DNA from: Nonomuraea zeae
Lineage (GTDB): Bacteria > Actinomycetota > Actinomycetes > Streptosporangiales > Streptosporangiaceae
Reading direction: 5' to 3'
Assembly (NCBI RefSeq): GCF_005889725.1
Contig: NZ_VCKX01000017.1
Location: forward strand, 24,823-88,822
DNA length: 64,000 nt
The notes beneath the pieces are model-generated. The model saw only the letters and a program-made list of their open reading frames with translations. It ran no database searches and was not told the origin of the DNA. The position numbers and the translations under genes are program-made. Below are positions 16,853 through 25,068 of this stretch, in pieces (position 1 is the stretch's first letter; the number at the start of each line of letters is the position of its first letter).

Positions 16853-17596
16853 ATGTCCACTCACACGGAACTCATCAAACTGCTCGACATCGCCGATGCC
16901 ATCCCGTCCGCCGTCATGCTCCGCGCCCGCTCATACGAACTGCTACGACTCCGCCCAGGGGACTCCGCCGTCGACGTGGGCTGCGGCGCCGGCCGAGCGG
17001 TGGCCGAGCTGTACGACAGGAAGGTCGCAGCGGTCGGCGTGGACGTGAGCGAGGAGATGATCGCAGTTGCCCAGCAGCGCTGGCCCGACGCCGACTTCCG
17101 GATCGGCAACGCCTATTCACTTCCCCTGGGTGACCACGAAGTCACCGGCTATCGCGCGGACAAGGTCTTCCACGAGCTCAACGACGCCATCCGAGCGCTG
17201 GCCGAGGCCAACAGGGTACTGGCCCCAGGCGGTCGGACAGTTCTCATCGGCCAGGACTGGGACACCTTCGTCATCGACTCCGAACAACCCGACCTCACAC
17301 GGACGATCGTGCATGCCCGCGCCGAGTTGACCCCCAACCCACGAGCCGCCCGCAGTTACCGCAACCTGCTGCTGGGCTCCGGCTTCCGCGAGGTGGAGGT
17401 GGAGGTGCACGTCGGAGTCTTCACCGACAAGACTATGCTCGGCATGGTGACCGGCATCGCCGAGGCCGTTCACGCTGCCGGGATCATCACGCGAGAGCAG
17501 TACGACGCCTGGACCGCTGAACAGATCCGACGTGCCGAGCAGAACCGGCTGTTCCTCGCATTGCCGTTGTTCGTCGGCTCTGCCACACGCGGTTAG
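16853..17596 (+). CDS. Class I SAM-dependent methyltransferase
   Basis: 247 residues. The SAM-binding motif I is SAVDVGCGAGRAVAEL (about residues 37-52), the acidic end of strand 2 is VGVDVSEEM, and a post-motif region reads ANRVLAPGGRTVLIGQDWDTF. It resembles UbiE/Coq5-like enzymes; the substrate is unknown. There is no ribosome site before the ATG, in agreement with the leaderless promoter. Control by the divergent MerR-type protein suggests induction by a toxic compound or metal, so a detoxifying methyl transfer is a reasonable but unproven idea. Confidence 0.8.
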   Translation: MSTHTELIKLLDIADAIPSAVMLRARSYELLRLRPGDSAVDVGCGAGRAVAELYDRKVAAVGVDVSEEMIAVAQQRWPDADFRIGNAYSLPLGDHEVTGYRADKVFHELNDAIRALAEANRVLAPGGRTVLIGQDWDTFVIDSEQPDLTRTIVHARAELTPNPRAARSYRNLLLGSGFREVEVEVHVGVFTDKTMLGMVTGIAEAVHAAGIITREQYDAWTAEQIRRAEQNRLFLALPLFVGSATRG

Positions 17597-17712
17597 CGAC
17601 AGCGCTCGTGCTCCATCTCCTGCTAAGGACTAGCAGGTAGGTGACGCCTGATCGCGGCGGCGGGCGGCGCGGATCTCGGCGGCGGCGACCGTGTCGTTGA
17701 GTAGTGGATCAC

Positions 17713-17754
17713 GTCTTCTGCGATACCCATCTACGATCTTGCATCGTAGAAGAC
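17713..17754. promoter_or_regulatory. Nested inverted repeats, TetR-type operator
   Basis: CTACGAT-N5-ATCGTAG (17731-17749) is a perfect inverted repeat. Outer arms GTCTTCTGCGAT (17713-17724) and ATCGTAGAAGAC (17743-17754) form a second, overlapping inverted pair, so three copies of the half-site C(T)(A/G)CGAT are spaced about 18 bases apart. This is typical of a TetR operator and stands before a TetR fragment. Confidence 0.55.
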
Positions 17755-17787
17755 CTGATGTGGCAGAGCTGCAGAGCGAGCAGATGA

Positions 17788-18034
17788 GCCGGGTGCCGAC
17801 TGGGACGGCTCACCCAGCGGCGGCTGCACGAGCTGATCCGCGACCTGCTGGCCGATGGCGTCCGTGCCGGCGTGGTCCGCGAGGACATCCCCACCGACGA
17901 ACTGGCCGGCTATTGCCTGCACGCCGTCGCGGCGGCAGGCGAGTTGCCCTCCGAGGCCGCCATCCGCTGCCTGGTAGAGGTCATCCGTTCCGGGCTGGCG
18001 CCCCCGGCCACGCAAGACAGCAACCGGGCGCACC
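17788..18034 (+). pseudogene. TetR-family regulator, C-terminal fragment
   Basis: About 80 residues (RLHELIRDLLADGVRAGVVREDIPTDELAGYCLHAV, then EAAIRCLVEVIRSGLAPP) match the C-terminal helices of TetR regulators. No HTH domain precedes it; a stop lies just before. The operator-like repeats at 17713-17754 may be what is left of its control region. Confidence 0.5.
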
Positions 18035-18091
18035 GGCCGCCACGAAGCCCGGCATCCCCGAAGGGCACGCGCGCCGACCTCACCAGGACTT

Positions 18092-18510
18092 CTAGCCGCC
18101 GCCGGTCAGCACCGATCGGACCGATCTGGTCACCACGTCGGCGGCGTCCTGTGCGGGCAGGCGTCCGGCGCGCAACTCGCTGGCCGCTCCGTGCAGGATG
18201 TAGTGGACGAGGCTGACCAGCCAGGTGGCGGTCAGGTCGGTGCGAAAGACATCCTGTTCCTGGCCGCGGCCGATGAGCTCGGCCATGCGTTGCGCGGGTT
18301 CGGCGTGCAGGTCTCGCACGCGCCCCGCGGGAAGGACGGCCTCCGCGGCGCTCAGCAGGGCCGCGGACTCGGCCACGATCTCCCAGCTTGAGGCCAGTAG
18401 CGCTTCATGGCGTCGCGGGCGTCGCCGGTCAGATCGATGCGGGAGAGGGTTTTCTCGCCGGCTCGCAGCGCGTCCGTGAGAGCGGCTTCGACCAGGTCGG
18501 CGCGGGTGCG
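18092..18510 (-). pseudogene. TetR-family regulator, HTH lost and frameshifted
   Basis: The minus strand gives ADLVEAALTDALRAGEKTLSRIDLTGDARDAMK, then after a frame change LLASSWEIVAESAALLSAAEAVLPAGRVRDLHAEPAQRM and TATWLVSLVHYILHGAASELRAGRLP. This is the ligand-binding part of a TetR regulator. The first 40-50 residues with the HTH are absent and one indel near 18400 breaks the rest. It is the third TetR remnant within 6 kb. Confidence 0.55.
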
Positions 18511-18600
18511 GCCCGGGCCACATCCGGCGCGGTGGCGCATCCTCGGCTTCCTCGGGGTGGCCCAGCTCCGCCAACTCGCCCACCGCACCGAAGGCGAGCC

Positions 18601-18648
18601 CGCCGAGCCGCCCGCCGAGCCGCCCGCCGAGCCGCCCGCCGAGCTGCC
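18601..18648. repeat. Four tandem copies of a 12-bp unit
   Basis: CCCGCCGAGCCG is repeated four times with one change in the last copy. It lies upstream of the broken TetR gene, in no supported reading frame, and is a typical slippage-prone GC repeat. Confidence 0.7.
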
Positions 18649-18786
18649 GGCCCAGCCGCCGATCCGCCCTGCCGCTCAGCCGCCGACCGGGCCGTCACCC
18701 AGGCCGACAGTGGTGTCTGCCGCAGGGCCGGAGGCGGACTCGCCCTCATGAGCAGGCCACCACTCGGGGATGCGATGTCCGCCTGG

Positions 18787-20118
18787 TCACCGCACCGTGG
18801 CGAGCGGCACGGCAAGCAGCCAGGCGACGGCCACCAGCAGCCGAGCAGCGGCCAGCAGAGTATCCAGCTCGACGCGCTCAGGCGTCTCAGCGGGGGTCTG
18901 GTAGCCGGGCATGCCCATGCCGATGCCGATCGCAGCCAGCCCGGCCGCGGCGTAGCGACGGTTGTCGGAGGCCATCGCGCCCGCCCGCAGCGGCACGCCG
19001 GTCAACCGCGCGGCCTGATCCAGGACGGCCAGCAGGGCGTGAGCGGGCCCGCCCGCCTCGACGGCGGCGGCCTCGTGCAACTGCGCGGCACCATCGAGGT
19101 TGATCACGAGCGTGTCCGACGGCAGGGTGGGGGCGTGGTGGGCCGAGCCCCACGCGCCCGCCTCCTCGCCGTCCAGAAAAGCCACCGTCAGCTCCAGCGC
19201 CCCGGCCGGCGCAGCGGCCGCCAGCACACGGGCGGCCTCAAGGACCGCGGCCACGCCGGAGGCGTTGTCCGCGGCCGCGGGCAGGCGCCGGTCGGGGTCG
19301 TCGCCGACGCCGTCGTAGTGCGCGCTCAGCACTATCCGCAGCCCCGCGTTCCCATCACCGGGCCCACCGGCGTGAGCGTCGCCGTGACCGGCACCACCTC
19401 GATGGCCGCCAGTCTCGATGTGGGGAAAGCGGGCGTAGACGTTGCGGCCTCGGCTGGCGATCTGCCGCAACGGCATCGAGCCGACCACCTGGACCAAGCC
19501 CGCGTCCAGGGCTTCGCCCAGCTGCCGGTGGACCTCGGGACGGACGGCGATGACGGGCACCGCGCGGGCAGGCGGCCCGGCGATCATCTTGGGCATCCAG
19601 CCTTCGGCGTCGGTGCCGCGTACGGTCAGCACTCCGGCCGCGCCCTGCGTCTCGGCCAGCTCGCACGCTCGCCCAAAGTTCGCGGCCTCGGCTAGCACCC
19701 AGCGCTCGCGCAGCCCGGTGCCCGAACCGGCCGCAGCGCCGGTTTCGGGGATCTTGACCAGGAGCGCGGAGCGCGCGTGCGGGAGGTCGGCGGAGGCCAG
19801 GTGTTCGACGAAGTCGCGGCGGTGTTCCACTCGCCGCGTCTGCCCGGCGCTGCTCCATTCGAGCACGGGCGTCTGGTACAGCTCACGCACGCCCTCAACG
19901 TCGAACTCCGGCAGCTGCACCTGGGCGCCCAGCTCGCCGAGCTGCTTGGCGAGCCAGGCGGCGGCGGCGTGCCCGCCGGGTGAGCCCACGCGCCGCCCGG
20001 CATAACGGTCGCCGGCCAGCTCGCGCACCGCGGCGTGCATGCGGGTGGCCGACACCGCTTCCACCAGGGCGGCCAGGTCCGGCCTGCCCTGGTTGAGGCG
20101 AGGCGCTGTGGTGGTCAT
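18787..20118 (-). CDS. M28-family (aminopeptidase-like) protein with an altered zinc ligand
   Basis: 443 residues from ATG 20118. An N-terminal part and a PA-like insert (about 90-200) precede the M28 zinc domain: LSAHYDGVG (His), AADNASGVAA (bridging Asp), FLDGEEAGAWGS (catalytic Glu pair), INLDGAA (Asp). The expected last ligand in YHTPxDT is Gln here (GYQTPAETPE). No signal peptide is seen, so it is probably cytosolic. It overlaps the stop of the upstream CCG-motif gene (ATGA) and shares its ArsR-type operators, so it belongs to the arsenic regulon. Activity is doubtful without the ligand; a binding or one-zinc role is possible. Confidence 0.82.
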   Translation of the reverse strand: MTTTAPRLNQGRPDLAALVEAVSATRMHAAVRELAGDRYAGRRVGSPGGHAAAAWLAKQLGELGAQVQLPEFDVEGVRELYQTPVLEWSSAGQTRRVEHRRDFVEHLASADLPHARSALLVKIPETGAAAGSGTGLRERWVLAEAANFGRACELAETQGAAGVLTVRGTDAEGWMPKMIAGPPARAVPVIAVRPEVHRQLGEALDAGLVQVVGSMPLRQIASRGRNVYARFPHIETGGHRGGAGHGDAHAGGPGDGNAGLRIVLSAHYDGVGDDPDRRLPAAADNASGVAAVLEAARVLAAAAPAGALELTVAFLDGEEAGAWGSAHHAPTLPSDTLVINLDGAAQLHEAAAVEAGGPAHALLAVLDQAARLTGVPLRAGAMASDNRRYAAAGLAAIGIGMGMPGYQTPAETPERVELDTLLAAARLLVAVAWLLAVPLATVR

Positions 20119-20390
20119 CCGCAGCATCCGGCGGCAGGCTGGGAGCCGGCCTGAGTGCTGGCCGGAGCCTGGCCGCAGCAGCCGCTCTGGGCGGCCTGGC
20201 TGGCGGCGTCCGTGCTGCCGCAGCAGGCCGTCGCCGCAGCGGTCAGCTCCGCAGCGGTCAGCTCTGCGGCCTGCCCGGCGCTGTCGGACGGCTGCCCGGC
20301 GGAGGGGGCGCCGCAGCAGCCTCCGGCCGCGGGCGGGGTGAAAGCTTCGGCCAGGTCGCCGAGGAAGCCGCCGCTGGTCTGGTTCGTCAT
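20115..20390 (-). CDS. Small protein with four Cys-Cys-Gly motifs
   Basis: 91 residues, low complexity, with CCG at four places: GGCCGAP, ACCGST, GCCGQA and the very end AAGCCG. The linkers are Ala/Gln/Ser-rich and likely disordered. There are eight Cys, all in vicinal pairs. Vicinal thiols bind As(III) and similar soft metals, and the operator region upstream carries two ArsR boxes, so a metalloid-binding or chaperone role is inferred. It is coupled to the M28-like gene. I do not recognise a named family. Confidence 0.72.
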   Translation of the reverse strand: MTNQTSGGFLGDLAEAFTPPAAGGCCGAPSAGQPSDSAGQAAELTAAELTAAATACCGSTDAASQAAQSGCCGQAPASTQAGSQPAAGCCG

Positions 20391-20437
20391 CGTGTCTCCC
20401 TACCGAGCAGGGCGGACGGCCCACCCCGCTCCAAGAA

Positions 20438-20509
20438 TTAGATGGATGTCTAAGCAGATGTCACGATCTCACGCTGATTCGACGTTCGTCAAGATAGACG
20501 GAAATCTAA
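20438..20509 (-). promoter_or_regulatory. Two ArsR-type operators
   Basis: TTAGA-TGGATG-TCTAA (20438-20453) and ATAGA-CGGAAA-TCTAA (20494-20509) share the form TTAGA-N6-TCTAA, the second with one mismatch. They sit between the CCG-motif gene and the 3' end of the ArsO-like gene and would govern the CCG/M28 operon. Confidence 0.62.
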
Positions 20510-20549
20510 TTAGGGTAGGCCGGCCGTGTCGGGTGCGGAGCGAAGCGCG

Positions 20550-21656
20550 CTACAGCTGGGCGGTGATCTCGGCGGCGAGTTGCCGGGCGGTGCGGCCGGC
20601 GCCGATGAGGGTGGCCGAGGCGGGTCCGGTCCAGTCGCCGTAGCCGAGCAGGTGCAGGCGGGGTTCGCCGATGGCCTGGGTGCCGCGGGTGGGGATGAGC
20701 CCGTCCGGGCTGCGCAGGCGCAACGGGGCCAGGTGGTTCAGGGCGGCCCGGAAGCCGGTGCACCACAGGATCACGTCGCAGTCCAGCGTGCTGCCGTCGG
20801 CCCAGGCGACGCCGCGCGAGGTGATGCGGGTGAACATCGGTTGGGCCTTGAGCACGCCGCGGTCGCGGGCCTCGCGCACGGCCGGGACGGCGACGATGTC
20901 GCCCAGGTCGGCGATACCCGCCGCGCCCTCGCCCACCCGTTCGCCAGCCCGTTCGCCCGCACGTTCTTCCGCCTGTTCGCCCGTCTGGGCGGCGCGGTGG
21001 CGGCGGGTGGCCAGGTCGAACAGGGCGCGGCCGTCGATGTCGTCCGGCAGCAGGCGCGGCGGCCGTTGGGTCACCCAGGTGACCTCGGCCAGCGGGGACA
21101 GCTCGGCCAGCAGTTGGGCGGCGGAGTTGCCGCCGCCGACGACGACCACGCGCTTGCCACGCAACGGCTCGGGGCCGCGGTAGCCGGCGGTGTGCAGGTG
21201 CTCGCCGCCGAAGTCGTGCAGGCCGGGATAGTGCGGGATGTAGGGGCGCCACCAGGTGCCGGTCGCGCTGATCACCACCTTGGCCCGCCAGGTGCCGTGA
21301 CCCGTCTCGGCCAGGAGGTGGCCGTCGCCGCGCCGCACCGCGTGCACCGTCACCGGGCGCAGCACCGGCAGCTCGTAGCGGCGTTCGTAGTCGGCCAGGT
21401 AGGCGACCGTGTCGGCGGCGCTGGGGTAGCCGCCGCCGGGCGGGATGGGCATCATGCGGCCAGGTAGCGAGCTGTACTGGGCCGGTGAGAACAGGCGCAG
21501 GCTGTCCCATGCGTGGCGCCAGGCGCCGCCGGCGCTGTCCTGGGCGTCGAGGATGACGAAGTCGGCTCTCGCGCGGCGCAGGTAGTAGCCGGCGGCCAGG
21601 CCCGCCTGCCCGCCACCGATCACCAGGACGTCGACGGACCAGGGGGCGGCCGTCAT
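20550..21656 (-). CDS. arsO: ArsO-like flavin-dependent monooxygenase
   Basis: 368 residues. FAD site DVLVIGGGQAGLAAGYYLRR, FMO-like GGAWRHAWDSLRLFSPAQYSSLPG, and NADPH site VVVVGGGNSAAQLLAEL. This is the layout of ArsO proteins found in Streptomyces and Pseudomonas ars operons; ArsO is reported with arsenic resistance but its reaction is not settled. A repetitive insert EERAGERAGERVGEGAAG (about residues 228-246) is unusual. The start overlaps the arsR stop by four bases, so it is last in a five-gene coupled operon. Confidence 0.82.
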   Translation of the reverse strand: MTAAPWSVDVLVIGGGQAGLAAGYYLRRARADFVILDAQDSAGGAWRHAWDSLRLFSPAQYSSLPGRMMPIPPGGGYPSAADTVAYLADYERRYELPVLRPVTVHAVRRGDGHLLAETGHGTWRAKVVISATGTWWRPYIPHYPGLHDFGGEHLHTAGYRGPEPLRGKRVVVVGGGNSAAQLLAELSPLAEVTWVTQRPPRLLPDDIDGRALFDLATRRHRAAQTGEQAEERAGERAGERVGEGAAGIADLGDIVAVPAVREARDRGVLKAQPMFTRITSRGVAWADGSTLDCDVILWCTGFRAALNHLAPLRLRSPDGLIPTRGTQAIGEPRLHLLGYGDWTGPASATLIGAGRTARQLAAEITAQL

Positions 21657-22039
21657 GCGGGCAGCAGCGCCAGCTCAGTGCGTCCCGCCGCAGCCTGGGG
21701 AGCGGGCTCGGTGAGGGGAGTGAACAGGGCTCCGAGCCTGTTCACCGCCTCGGGGATGATGCGGTAGTAGACCCAGGTGCCACGCCGCTCGCCGTCGATC
21801 AGTCCGGCGGTGCGCAGCACTTTGAGGTGGTGGGAGATGGTGGGGGCGGTCAGGTCGAAGGTGCCGGTCAGGTCGCACACGCAGGCTTCGCCGCCGGCGT
21901 GGGAGCCGATCATGGACAGCAGGCGCAGTCGTACCGGGTCGGCGACCGCCTTGAGCATGACGGCGAGCTCGGCGGCGGTGTCCTCGGCCAGCGGTTCGCG
22001 GGCGATCGGGGCGCAGCACTGGCCGGTGGGGACGGTCAT
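21653..22039 (-). CDS. arsR: ArsR-family metalloregulatory repressor
   Basis: 128 residues. Winged helix with VMLKAVADPVRLRLLSMI, the metal box ACVCDL in the alpha-3 region and the recognition helix APTISHHLKVLRTAGL. An extra N-terminal QCC pair may add a third thiolate. As(III) or Sb(III) binding to the Cys would release DNA. It lies between and overlaps both the MFS gene and arsO, and a perfect TTAGA-N6-TCTAA operator lies 16 bases upstream of its start, inside the MFS coding end. Confidence 0.9.
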   Translation of the reverse strand: MTVPTGQCCAPIAREPLAEDTAAELAVMLKAVADPVRLRLLSMIGSHAGGEACVCDLTGTFDLTAPTISHHLKVLRTAGLIDGERRGTWVYYRIIPEAVNRLGALFTPLTEPAPQAAAGRTELALLPA

Positions 22040-23310
22040 GACAACCCCTCCTGATTAGAAGCTGGTCTAAATTGTAGGCGGTGGTAGGCCACCAGCGCGA
22101 ACGCGGCGATCGCGCAGGCGGCGGCCACCGCGCCCATCACCCAGCCATAGCCGGCGGCCTGGGCGAGGGCGACGGCGCCGAGCGGGGCCAGGGCCTTGTC
22201 GGCGACGGAGAAGACGGCGATGCGGCCGGCCAGCGAGGCGTAGGCGGCGGTCCCGTAGCGGCCGACCAGCAGGTGCGGCAGGGTGATCGAGGCGATGCCG
22301 AAGCCGAGCCCGAACAGCAGCACCGCGCCGATCGCGCCCGCCACGCTGCGGCCGATCAGCGGCAGCAGCAGCACGGCCACTCCTTGCAGGGCGAAGATGG
22401 CGGCAGCGATGAGGGCGGCGGGCAGCCGGGTCTGCAGGCCGGTGGTGATCAGCCGCCCGGTCACCGACAGCACGCCCAGCAGCCCTGCCAGAGTGGCGGC
22501 CAGCACGGGCGGGTGGCCGAGGTGGATCAGGTAGGTGATGAGCAGGACCGCCACGGTGGCGACCGCGCCGCCGTTGGCGGTGAAGGCGATCACCAGCAGC
22601 CAGAACGGCCGCCGGCGGGTCGCCGCCTGGACGATGGCGGCCCGCTCCCGCGCCGCGGCGGACGCCTGCGTGCCGGCCATGCCGGCGCGGCGGCGCAGCA
22701 CGAGGGCGTGCAGCGGGATCGCCGCCAGCCCGTAGATCAGGGCCAGGATCACCAGCGCCGTACGCCAGCCGTACCGGTCCACCAGCAGGCCGGTCAGCGG
22801 CAGGAAGATCGAGGAGGCGAACCCGGCCACGATGGTTAGCGCCAGCAGCCCGTTCACCCTGCTGCGCTCGTTACCGGCATAGAGGGAGACGATGACCGCG
22901 AACGCCGCCTCGTACAGCACCAGGGAGCAGGCGGCGCCGACGAGCGCGAACACCGCGTACAGCTGCGGCAGGCTCTCCACCCGCGACCAGGCCAGCACCG
23001 CCGTGGTGCCGAGCAGCGACCCGGCGGTCATCAGGACGCGCCCGCCGCGGGCGTCCAGCAGGCGGCCGACCAGCGGCGCGCACACCGCGGCGATCAGGAC
23101 GGACAGCGTCAGCGCCGCGGCGATCTGCGCGGGCGTGGCGTGCAGATCGCGGGCCATGGGGGCGAGGAAGACGGAGAAGGCGTAGTAGAGCACGCCGTAG
23201 CCGATGGTCTGGGTGACCGCCAGCGCAGCGACGACCCGCCAGCCATGTCTGGAACGCGGCGGACCGCCGCCCTGCTGTTCGAGGGCGGCGGTCTCGGCAG
23301 GAGAACTCAT
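22036..23310 (-). CDS. MFS exporter of the ars operon
   Basis: 424 residues with 12 predicted helices; the first is VVAALAVTQTIGYGVLYYAFSVF and the MFS loop is GRLLDARGGRVLM. The start at ATG 23310 overlaps the stop of the upstream small gene. No ArsB or Acr3 pump is present in the window, so this carrier is the likely efflux component for the arsenical made or released by the flavoproteins. It resembles monocarboxylate/CynX-type MFS proteins; it is not recognisable as ArsJ with its usual GAPDH partner. Its last codons contain an ArsR operator. Confidence 0.8.
   Translation of the reverse strand: MSSPAETAALEQQGGGPPRSRHGWRVVAALAVTQTIGYGVLYYAFSVFLAPMARDLHATPAQIAAALTLSVLIAAVCAPLVGRLLDARGGRVLMTAGSLLGTTAVLAWSRVESLPQLYAVFALVGAACSLVLYEAAFAVIVSLYAGNERSRVNGLLALTIVAGFASSIFLPLTGLLVDRYGWRTALVILALIYGLAAIPLHALVLRRRAGMAGTQASAAARERAAIVQAATRRRPFWLLVIAFTANGGAVATVAVLLITYLIHLGHPPVLAATLAGLLGVLSVTGRLITTGLQTRLPAALIAAAIFALQGVAVLLLPLIGRSVAGAIGAVLLFGLGFGIASITLPHLLVGRYGTAAYASLAGRIAVFSVADKALAPLGAVALAQAAGYGWVMGAVAAACAIAAFALVAYHRLQFRPASNQEGLS
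22055..22070 (-). promoter_or_regulatory. ArsR operator inside the 3' end of the MFS gene
   Basis: TTAGAAGCTGGTCTAA is a perfect TTAGA-N6-TCTAA palindrome located just before arsR. It implies an internal, autoregulated promoter for arsR-arsO. Confidence 0.6.
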
Positions 23311-23570
23311 GCCGGACAGGCGATCAGCGCGCGGCCCTCGGCCGTGGTTGTCCACCCGCCCGCGCGGGTCTCGGCGATGAAGCCCTGGGCCTGCAGCCGC
23401 CAGGCGAGCGTTCCCGCCATCCGGGCGATCGCCGGAGCGTAGCCGGGGTTGGTGCTGGGCCTGCGGGCGGCGACCAGGGCCTCAGCCAGCCGGTGGGCGG
23501 GCATCGGCTCGCGGTCGCAGATGAGGCGCAGCGCCTCCTTCTGCGCGGCGGTCGGGTAGCCGTCGGACAT
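23307..23570 (-). CDS. Small winged-helix-like protein of the ars operon
   Basis: 87 residues from ATG 23570, which follows a strong AAAGGAG site. The sequence (TAAQKEALRLICDREPMPAHRLAEAL, then LAWRLQAQGFIAETRAGGWTTTAEGRALI) looks like a compact winged-helix fold; it is too short for ArsR and lacks Cys metal sites. It lies between the CCG-tagged flavoprotein and the MFS gene with a four-base overlap downstream. Function is not known. Confidence 0.62.
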   Translation of the reverse strand: MSDGYPTAAQKEALRLICDREPMPAHRLAEALVAARRPSTNPGYAPAIARMAGTLAWRLQAQGFIAETRAGGWTTTAEGRALIACPA

Positions 23571-23584
23571 TAGCGGTGCTCCTT

Positions 23585-25024
23585 TCAGCCGCAGCAGCCG
23601 CCGCCGCCGCCAGCGCCGGCGCCGGCGGTGGCGGTGGCGCCGGCGGTGCCGGTGGCACTGACGGTGGCGAGGGGGAGCGGGGTGGACAGCAGGCCGCCGC
23701 TGATGCCGGTGGCCAGGCCGACCCGCTGCTCCTGGGCCTCGGCCAGGCCAGAGGAGCACACGCCGGTCTCGGGCAGGTCCAGCTGCACGTCCCGGGCCGC
23801 CTCCCAGTCCCCGGCGAGCGCGGCGGCGACCGAGCGGACCTGCTCATAACCGGTGGCCATGAGGAACGTCGGCGCGCGGCCGTAGCTCTTGACGCCGACC
23901 GCGTAGTAGCCGGCCTCGGGGTGCGCGAGTTCGTCCACGCCGTGAGCGGGGACGGTGCCGCAGGAGTGCTGGTTGGGGTCGATCAACGGGGCCAGGGCGC
24001 GCGTGGAGCCGAGCACCGGGTCCAGGTCCAGGCGCAGCTCTGAGGCGATGGCGTGGTCGGGGCGGTAGCCGGTGGCCGACACGATCCGGTCCACGGTGAC
24101 GCTCTGCTCGCGGCCAGAGGGGTCGCGGCTGACCACCTCGACGCCCTGGCCGGTGGCGTGGACGCGATGGGTGAAGAAGCCGGTCAGCAACCGGATGCGG
24201 CCGGAGGTGACGTGGGCGCGCAGCCGGGTGCCGAGCGCACCGCGGGCCGGCAGCGCGTCGGCCTCGCCACCGCCGTAGGTGCGGCCGGCGTCGCCGGCAC
24301 GGATCGCCCAGATGATCGGAGTGTGCTCCAGTTCGGCCAGCGCGAGCAGCGTCGTGGCAGCGGAGTGGCCGGCGCCGACGACCAGCACCCGCCGGCCCTC
24401 GTAACGGTCACGGTCGGCGCCGAGCACGTCGGGCAGCGCGTGGTCGACCAGGTCTGCCGCGTCGCTCTCGCCGTGGGCGGGCAGGCCGCTCGCGCCGAGC
24501 ACGTTCGGGCTGGTGTAGGTGCCGGAGGCGTCGATGATCGCGCGGGCGTGCAGCTCGGTGCCGTCGGCCAGCCGGATCAGGAACGGAGCCTGCTCGCGGC
24601 CGGCGGTGCGGACCCGGTCGTAGCCGAGGCGGCTGATCGCGCTCACCTGCGCGCCGAGCCGCACCTTGTCGCCGAACAGCTTGGCCAGCGGGGCGAGGTA
24701 GTCGTCGATGAGCTCGGCGCCGGTCGGCAGCCAGTCGGCGTCCGGGGCCGTCCAGCCGTCGGCCTCCAGCAGGCGGCGGGCGGCGGCGTCGATGTTGTAC
24801 CGGTACGGGCTGAACACCCGCACGTGTCCCCACTGGGCCACCGAGGCGGCGACGCGGTCGCCAGCTTCGAGGAGCGTGAAGTCGATGCCGCGCTCGGCCA
24901 GGTGGGCGGCGGCCGCCAGGCCCACCGGGCCGGCGCCGATCACCACGACGGTCAGCTCGTCAGGCCGTGCGGCCTGCGAGCTGGCCTTCAGTTCAATGGC
25001 GGTGGGACCGCAGCATCCGCTCAT
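23585..25024 (-). CDS. CCG-tagged FAD-dependent monooxygenase-like protein
   Basis: 479 residues from ATG 25024, after GAGGAGA. It begins MSGCCGP and ends GGGGGCCG, so both termini carry the same vicinal-Cys motif as the small CCG protein. Between them are an FAD site (VVVIGAGPVGLAAAAHL), a second dinucleotide site (VLVVGAGHSAATTLLALAE) and an SATGYRPD block common to FMO-type enzymes. The C-terminal tail is a low-complexity Thr/Ala/Gly linker. First gene of the operon with the MFS, arsR and arsO genes; three ArsR-type boxes precede it. It may oxidise or hand over an arsenical bound by its Cys pairs (inference). Confidence 0.78.
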   Translation of the reverse strand: MSGCCGPTAIELKASSQAARPDELTVVVIGAGPVGLAAAAHLAERGIDFTLLEAGDRVAASVAQWGHVRVFSPYRYNIDAAARRLLEADGWTAPDADWLPTGAELIDDYLAPLAKLFGDKVRLGAQVSAISRLGYDRVRTAGREQAPFLIRLADGTELHARAIIDASGTYTSPNVLGASGLPAHGESDAADLVDHALPDVLGADRDRYEGRRVLVVGAGHSAATTLLALAELEHTPIIWAIRAGDAGRTYGGGEADALPARGALGTRLRAHVTSGRIRLLTGFFTHRVHATGQGVEVVSRDPSGREQSVTVDRIVSATGYRPDHAIASELRLDLDPVLGSTRALAPLIDPNQHSCGTVPAHGVDELAHPEAGYYAVGVKSYGRAPTFLMATGYEQVRSVAAALAGDWEAARDVQLDLPETGVCSSGLAEAQEQRVGLATGISGGLLSTPLPLATVSATGTAGATATAGAGAGGGGGCCG

Positions 25025-25068
25025 GGCACATCTCCTCATGGGTTCTCGGGGGCCGCGCCCCACACTGT

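Noticed and set aside
18388..18751. Plus-strand Pro/Ala/Glu-repeat protein
   Set aside because: The repeat comes from a 12-bp GC tandem and the frame is antisense to a TetR remnant.
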